A stretch of DNA of 7,826 nucleotides, taken from assembly GCA_012799425.1 (NCBI GenBank), contig JAAZLF010000590.1:1-7826 (forward strand), read 5' to 3'. Positions 5,577-7,826 of the stretch are shown piece by piece (the stretch's first letter is position 1; the number at the start of each line of letters is the position of its first letter). Made by a program: the position numbers and the translations under genes. This DNA is from Actinomycetales bacterium (GTDB lineage Bacteria; Actinomycetota; Actinomycetes; Actinomycetales; Dermabacteraceae). The notes under the pieces are model-generated. The model worked only from the letters and a program-made list of their open reading frames with translations, was not told the DNA's origin and searched no databases.

Positions 5577-6691
5577 ACGACATCGACCGCACCCGGCAGC
5601 TCGAGGAGCTCGCCGCGGCTCTGACGCGCACCGCCCGGACCGCTCCCGCCGCACCTGCAGCACCTGCCGTGGCCGAGGCTGCGACCGGGGCCGCCGCCGC
5701 GGTGGACGACGCCTCCGGACACCGCGCGAAGGTCTTCGCGGGCACCACCGCGCTCTTCGCGGCCGACGGCACGCCGCTTCCCTCCGGCAGCCCCGACGTC
5801 ACCCCCATCGGACCGGAGACCCTCTTCGACATGGCCTCGGTGACGAAGATCGTCACCGCGCTGACCGCCCTCGTGCTGATAGACGAGGGGCTGCTGGACC
5901 CCGAGGCGCCGCTCAGCGAGCAGCTGCCCTCACCGCACCCCGGGATCACCGCCCGCCACCTGCTCACGCACACCTCGGGGCTCCCATCGGTCATGCCGCT
6001 GTGGAAGATCCCCGGGAGCAGGCAGCAGCGGATCGAGGCCGTCTTCTCTGCGCCCCTGGGGAGCGCTCCGGGCACTGCTCACGCCTACTCGTGCATCGGG
6101 TTCATCCTGCTGGGCACCCTGCTCGAGGAGCTGACCGGCACCGCCCTGCCCGAGCTGGCACGCCGCCGAGTTCTCGGTCCGGCCGGGGCCTCGACGGCAG
6201 GCTGGGGCGTCCCCGAGGACCGTGCCGACCGTGCCGCCGCCACAGAGCATCAGGACGATCCGCCGCGAGGCCTGGTGAGAGGGCAGACCCATGACGAGAC
6301 CGCCTGGTCCCTCGGAGGGGCCGGCAATGCGGGGACGTTCATGACGCTCGACGATGCGCTCGCGCTCGGAAGAGTGCTGTGCGGCCGCGCGCCCGGGGTC
6401 GTCCTCTCCCCCGCGACCCGCGAGCTGATGCTGTGCGAGCAGCTGCCGGCGGGCGTCAGCACAGGTGCGGCATGGACACAGGGGTTCGGCCTGCGGATCG
6501 GGCAGGAGACGGCCCCGGGCGCCGTGCTCCCTCGGATCGTCGGCCACCCCGGCTTTACCGGCACGTCAGTGCTGGCCGACCCCCTCACCGGCACCGTCGC
6601 TGCGCTGCTGACCAACCGCGTGCACCCGCACCGCGACCGGTTCACCGTGGACCGGGCGCGTCAGCGGATCGCGCGGATCGCCTTCTGCTGA
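5573..6691 (+). CDS. Serine hydrolase, beta-lactamase/PBP4B-AmiE-like family
   Basis: This 372-residue protein has the class C beta-lactamase/DD-peptidase fold. Ser89 and Lys92 form the SxxK catalytic motif (SVTK); THTSGLP follows (132-138). Tyr172 begins Y-S-C (172-174) in place of the usual Y-x-N. HDETAWSLGGAGNAGTF (240-256) and GHPGFTGTS (324-332), holding the third (HxG) motif, come next, then LLTNRVHP (345-352). The last three blocks recall B. subtilis YbbE (AmiE, MurNAc-L-alanine amidase) and E. coli YfeW (PBP4B) rather than true beta-lactamases. There is no hydrophobic signal peptide; the N-terminus is polar, then Ala/Pro-rich (21-45), so a cytoplasmic location is inferred. The ATG at 5573 overlaps the regulator stop (ATGA), with GAGGAG 11 bases upstream. 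Proposed role: cleavage of peptide from muropeptides. A generic esterase or peptidase cannot be excluded. Confidence 0.85.
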   Translation: MNDIDRTRQLEELAAALTRTARTAPAAPAAPAVAEAATGAAAAVDDASGHRAKVFAGTTALFAADGTPLPSGSPDVTPIGPETLFDMASVTKIVTALTALVLIDEGLLDPEAPLSEQLPSPHPGITARHLLTHTSGLPSVMPLWKIPGSRQQRIEAVFSAPLGSAPGTAHAYSCIGFILLGTLLEELTGTALPELARRRVLGPAGASTAGWGVPEDRADRAAATEHQDDPPRGLVRGQTHDETAWSLGGAGNAGTFMTLDDALALGRVLCGRAPGVVLSPATRELMLCEQLPAGVSTGAAWTQGFGLRIGQETAPGAVLPRIVGHPGFTGTSVLADPLTGTVAALLTNRVHPHRDRFTVDRARQRIARIAFC

Positions 6692-6710
6692 GCCCGTGCC
6701 CCTGCTCAGC
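6687..6710. terminator. Dyad spanning both convergent stop codons; candidate bidirectional terminator
   Basis: GCTGAGC (6687-6693) and GCTCAGC (6704-6710) form a perfect 7-bp stem with a 10-base loop. The stop codon of the hydrolase (6689-6691) pairs exactly with the stop codon of the ABC ATPase gene on the other strand (6706-6708). The two genes are only 14 bases apart, so this is the only structure available to end both transcripts. There is no T-run. Confidence 0.35.
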
Positions 6711-7563
6711 TCCGGCGGGCTGCGGGATCCGGGGCGGCGGCGAGCAGACGCCGGGTGTACTCGTCCTGCGGATCATCGATCACGGAGCCGCTCGGCCCCG
6801 ATTCCACCACCCTGCCGCGATGCATCACCATCACGTCATCGGAGTAGCGGCGGGCGCTGCCGAGATCGTGGGTGATGTAGAGGACCGCGAGCGCCTCGTC
6901 CCGTCGCAGCGAGTCGATGAGGTCGAGCATCTCCCGACGGATCGTGACGTCGAGCATCGACACCGGCTCATCGGCGATCAGCACCTTCGGTGAGGCGGCG
7001 AGCGCTCGAGCGAAGGAGACGCGCTGACGCTCCCCTCCCGACAGCTCGTGCGGGAACCGATCGAGGTACTTCTCGGCGGGGACCAGGCCCACCCGCTCGA
7101 GCAGCTCGAGGCTGCGCTGGTGCACCGCCTGCTGCCCTCGCGCGTCCTGGTGGATGCGCACCGCTCTGCCCAGGGTGTACGAGATCCTCCTCAGCGGGTT
7201 CAGCGAGGCGAACGGGTCCTGAAGGGTCAGCTGCACGTCGCCGACGTACCGGCGGTGATCGGATCCCTCCTTCGCCGGCACCTCGCGACCCTCGAGGAGG
7301 ATCTGTCCCGAGGTGGCGGGGATCAGGCGGGCGAGCATCCTGCCCAGAGTCGACTTGCCGGATCCGCTCTGACCCACGAGGGCTGTGACGCGGCCGCTGG
7401 TCAGGCGGATCGAGACATCATCGACCGCGCGCATGGTCTGCTGGCGTCGCAGCAGTCCGGTGCGCGCGCCGACGGGATACTCCTTGACGAGGTGCCGCCC
7501 CTCCAGGACGGGGCAGTCCCCCTGCTGCTCGGATCGCTGCGGTGCGGTGTCGATGGTGCTCAT
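6706..7563 (-). CDS. Peptide/oligosaccharide ABC transporter ATPase, DppF/OppF type
   Basis: This is one of the two ATPases that power an Opp/Dpp-class importer, acting at the inner face of the membrane. All nucleotide-binding motifs are intact over 285 residues: Walker A GQSGSGKST (64-72), Q-loop LQDPFASLNP (114-123), signature LSGGERQR (174-181), Walker B VLIADEP (194-200), D-loop SMLD (202-205) and switch THD (231-233). The N-terminal LVKEYPV and LRRQQTMRAVDDVS are typical of the F-type subunit. The C-terminus is short (DEYTRRLLAAAPDP), without the cysteine-rich tail of many Opp/Dpp ATPases. The D-loop SMLD followed by VTIR, instead of the common SALD, recalls Opp-family transporters of oligosaccharides (from memory). 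Start: ATG at 7563, with GGGGAG 6 bases upstream and a 4-base ATGA overlap with the preceding ATPase gene. It converges on the serine hydrolase. The substrate is unknown; muropeptides are an inference from context. Confidence 0.92.
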   Translation of the reverse strand: MSTIDTAPQRSEQQGDCPVLEGRHLVKEYPVGARTGLLRRQQTMRAVDDVSIRLTSGRVTALVGQSGSGKSTLGRMLARLIPATSGQILLEGREVPAKEGSDHRRYVGDVQLTLQDPFASLNPLRRISYTLGRAVRIHQDARGQQAVHQRSLELLERVGLVPAEKYLDRFPHELSGGERQRVSFARALAASPKVLIADEPVSMLDVTIRREMLDLIDSLRRDEALAVLYITHDLGSARRYSDDVMVMHRGRVVESGPSGSVIDDPQDEYTRRLLAAAPDPAARRS

Positions 7564-7826
7564 GCGAGGCTCCCCAGGTCGGCGAGAGAGGACAGCAGGT
7601 CCTGTGTGTACGGATGCCGGGCATCTCGGTAGACATCCATCGCGGGCCCGTACTCGACGAGGCGACCGCGCCGCATCACGGCGACGGAGTCCGAGATCTC
7701 CAGCAGCAGCGCGAGGTCGTGGGTCGTGAAAACGATGGCGAAACCGTACTCCTCGCGCAGCCGCACGATCTGGTCGAGCACCTCCCGCTGGACCAGCAGG
7801 TCCAGGGCCGTGGTCGGCTCGTCCAT
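7560..7826 (-). CDS. Peptide/oligosaccharide ABC transporter ATPase, DppD/OppD type, C-terminal part only
   Basis: The last 88 residues of the partner ATPase are in view; the gene continues past the right edge of the window. The fragment starts in the Walker B/D-loop region, MDEPTTALD (1-9), followed by LVQREVLDQI, the switch region FTTHDLALLLEISDSVAVM and the HPYTQDLLSSL motif that marks Opp/Dpp ATPases. The first Met is an internal residue, not the start. It ends about 8 residues after HPYTQDLLSS and so lacks the cysteine-containing tail found in many OppD/DppD proteins. Its stop codon overlaps the ATG of the DppF-type gene by 4 bases, giving the usual D-then-F order with coupled translation. 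Permease and solute-binding genes are expected upstream, beyond position 7826. Confidence 0.92.
   Translation of the reverse strand: MDEPTTALDLLVQREVLDQIVRLREEYGFAIVFTTHDLALLLEISDSVAVMRRGRLVEYGPAMDVYRDARHPYTQDLLSSLADLGSLA

Overview
The window is strongly GC-rich, with G or C at most third codon positions, TANNNT-type -10 boxes and GTG starts. Its gene content (clpS divergent from pncB, a DUF3039 gene beside a DEAD/DEAH helicase) fits a high-GC Gram-positive actinobacterium, most likely of the Micrococcales. Brachybacterium or a relative is a guess from gene style, not a demonstrated identity.

Layout. The left edge holds the 5' part of clpS (minus strand), divergent from pncB, the NAD-salvage nicotinate phosphoribosyltransferase (plus strand). 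pncB converges on an SF2 DEAD/DEAH-type helicase (minus strand). A DUF3039 gene lies upstream of the helicase on the same strand. These four are conserved housekeeping-type genes. From about 4.13 kb the theme changes to the cell envelope. A 136-base divergent intergenic region separates DUF3039 from three plus-strand genes joined by 4-base start/stop overlaps: a VanZ-like four-helix membrane protein, a MurR/RpiR-family SIS-domain regulator, and a serine hydrolase of the beta-lactamase fold that resembles the YbbE/AmiE and YfeW (PBP4B) group. The hydrolase converges, with only 14 bases between stop codons, on a minus-strand peptide/oligosaccharide ABC transporter operon, of which a DppF/OppF-type ATPase (complete) and a DppD/OppD-type ATPase (C-terminal part) are in view.

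How the right half may work together. In E. coli and B. subtilis, MurR-type regulators sit beside MurNAc/muropeptide recovery genes that include a hydrolase of this family (yfeW, ybbE). The arrangement here suggests an actinobacterial version in which an Opp/Dpp-type ABC importer could replace the PTS transporter MurP and a hydrolase without a visible signal peptide would act in the cytoplasm. This is inference from family and context. The diagnostic genes (murQ, a sugar kinase, nagZ, solute-binding protein) would lie outside the window.

Non-coding signals: a 9-bp inverted repeat just upstream of the vanZ-like gene (operator or leader hairpin candidate), 14-base-period GGACC repeats in the same intergenic region, a shared TACGGTGG box just before the pncB and helicase GTG starts (leaderless or near-leaderless transcription), and hairpins at both convergent gene junctions. 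No RNA genes, insertion sequences or CRISPR arrays were seen, and no gene-free stretch exceeds 136 bases.
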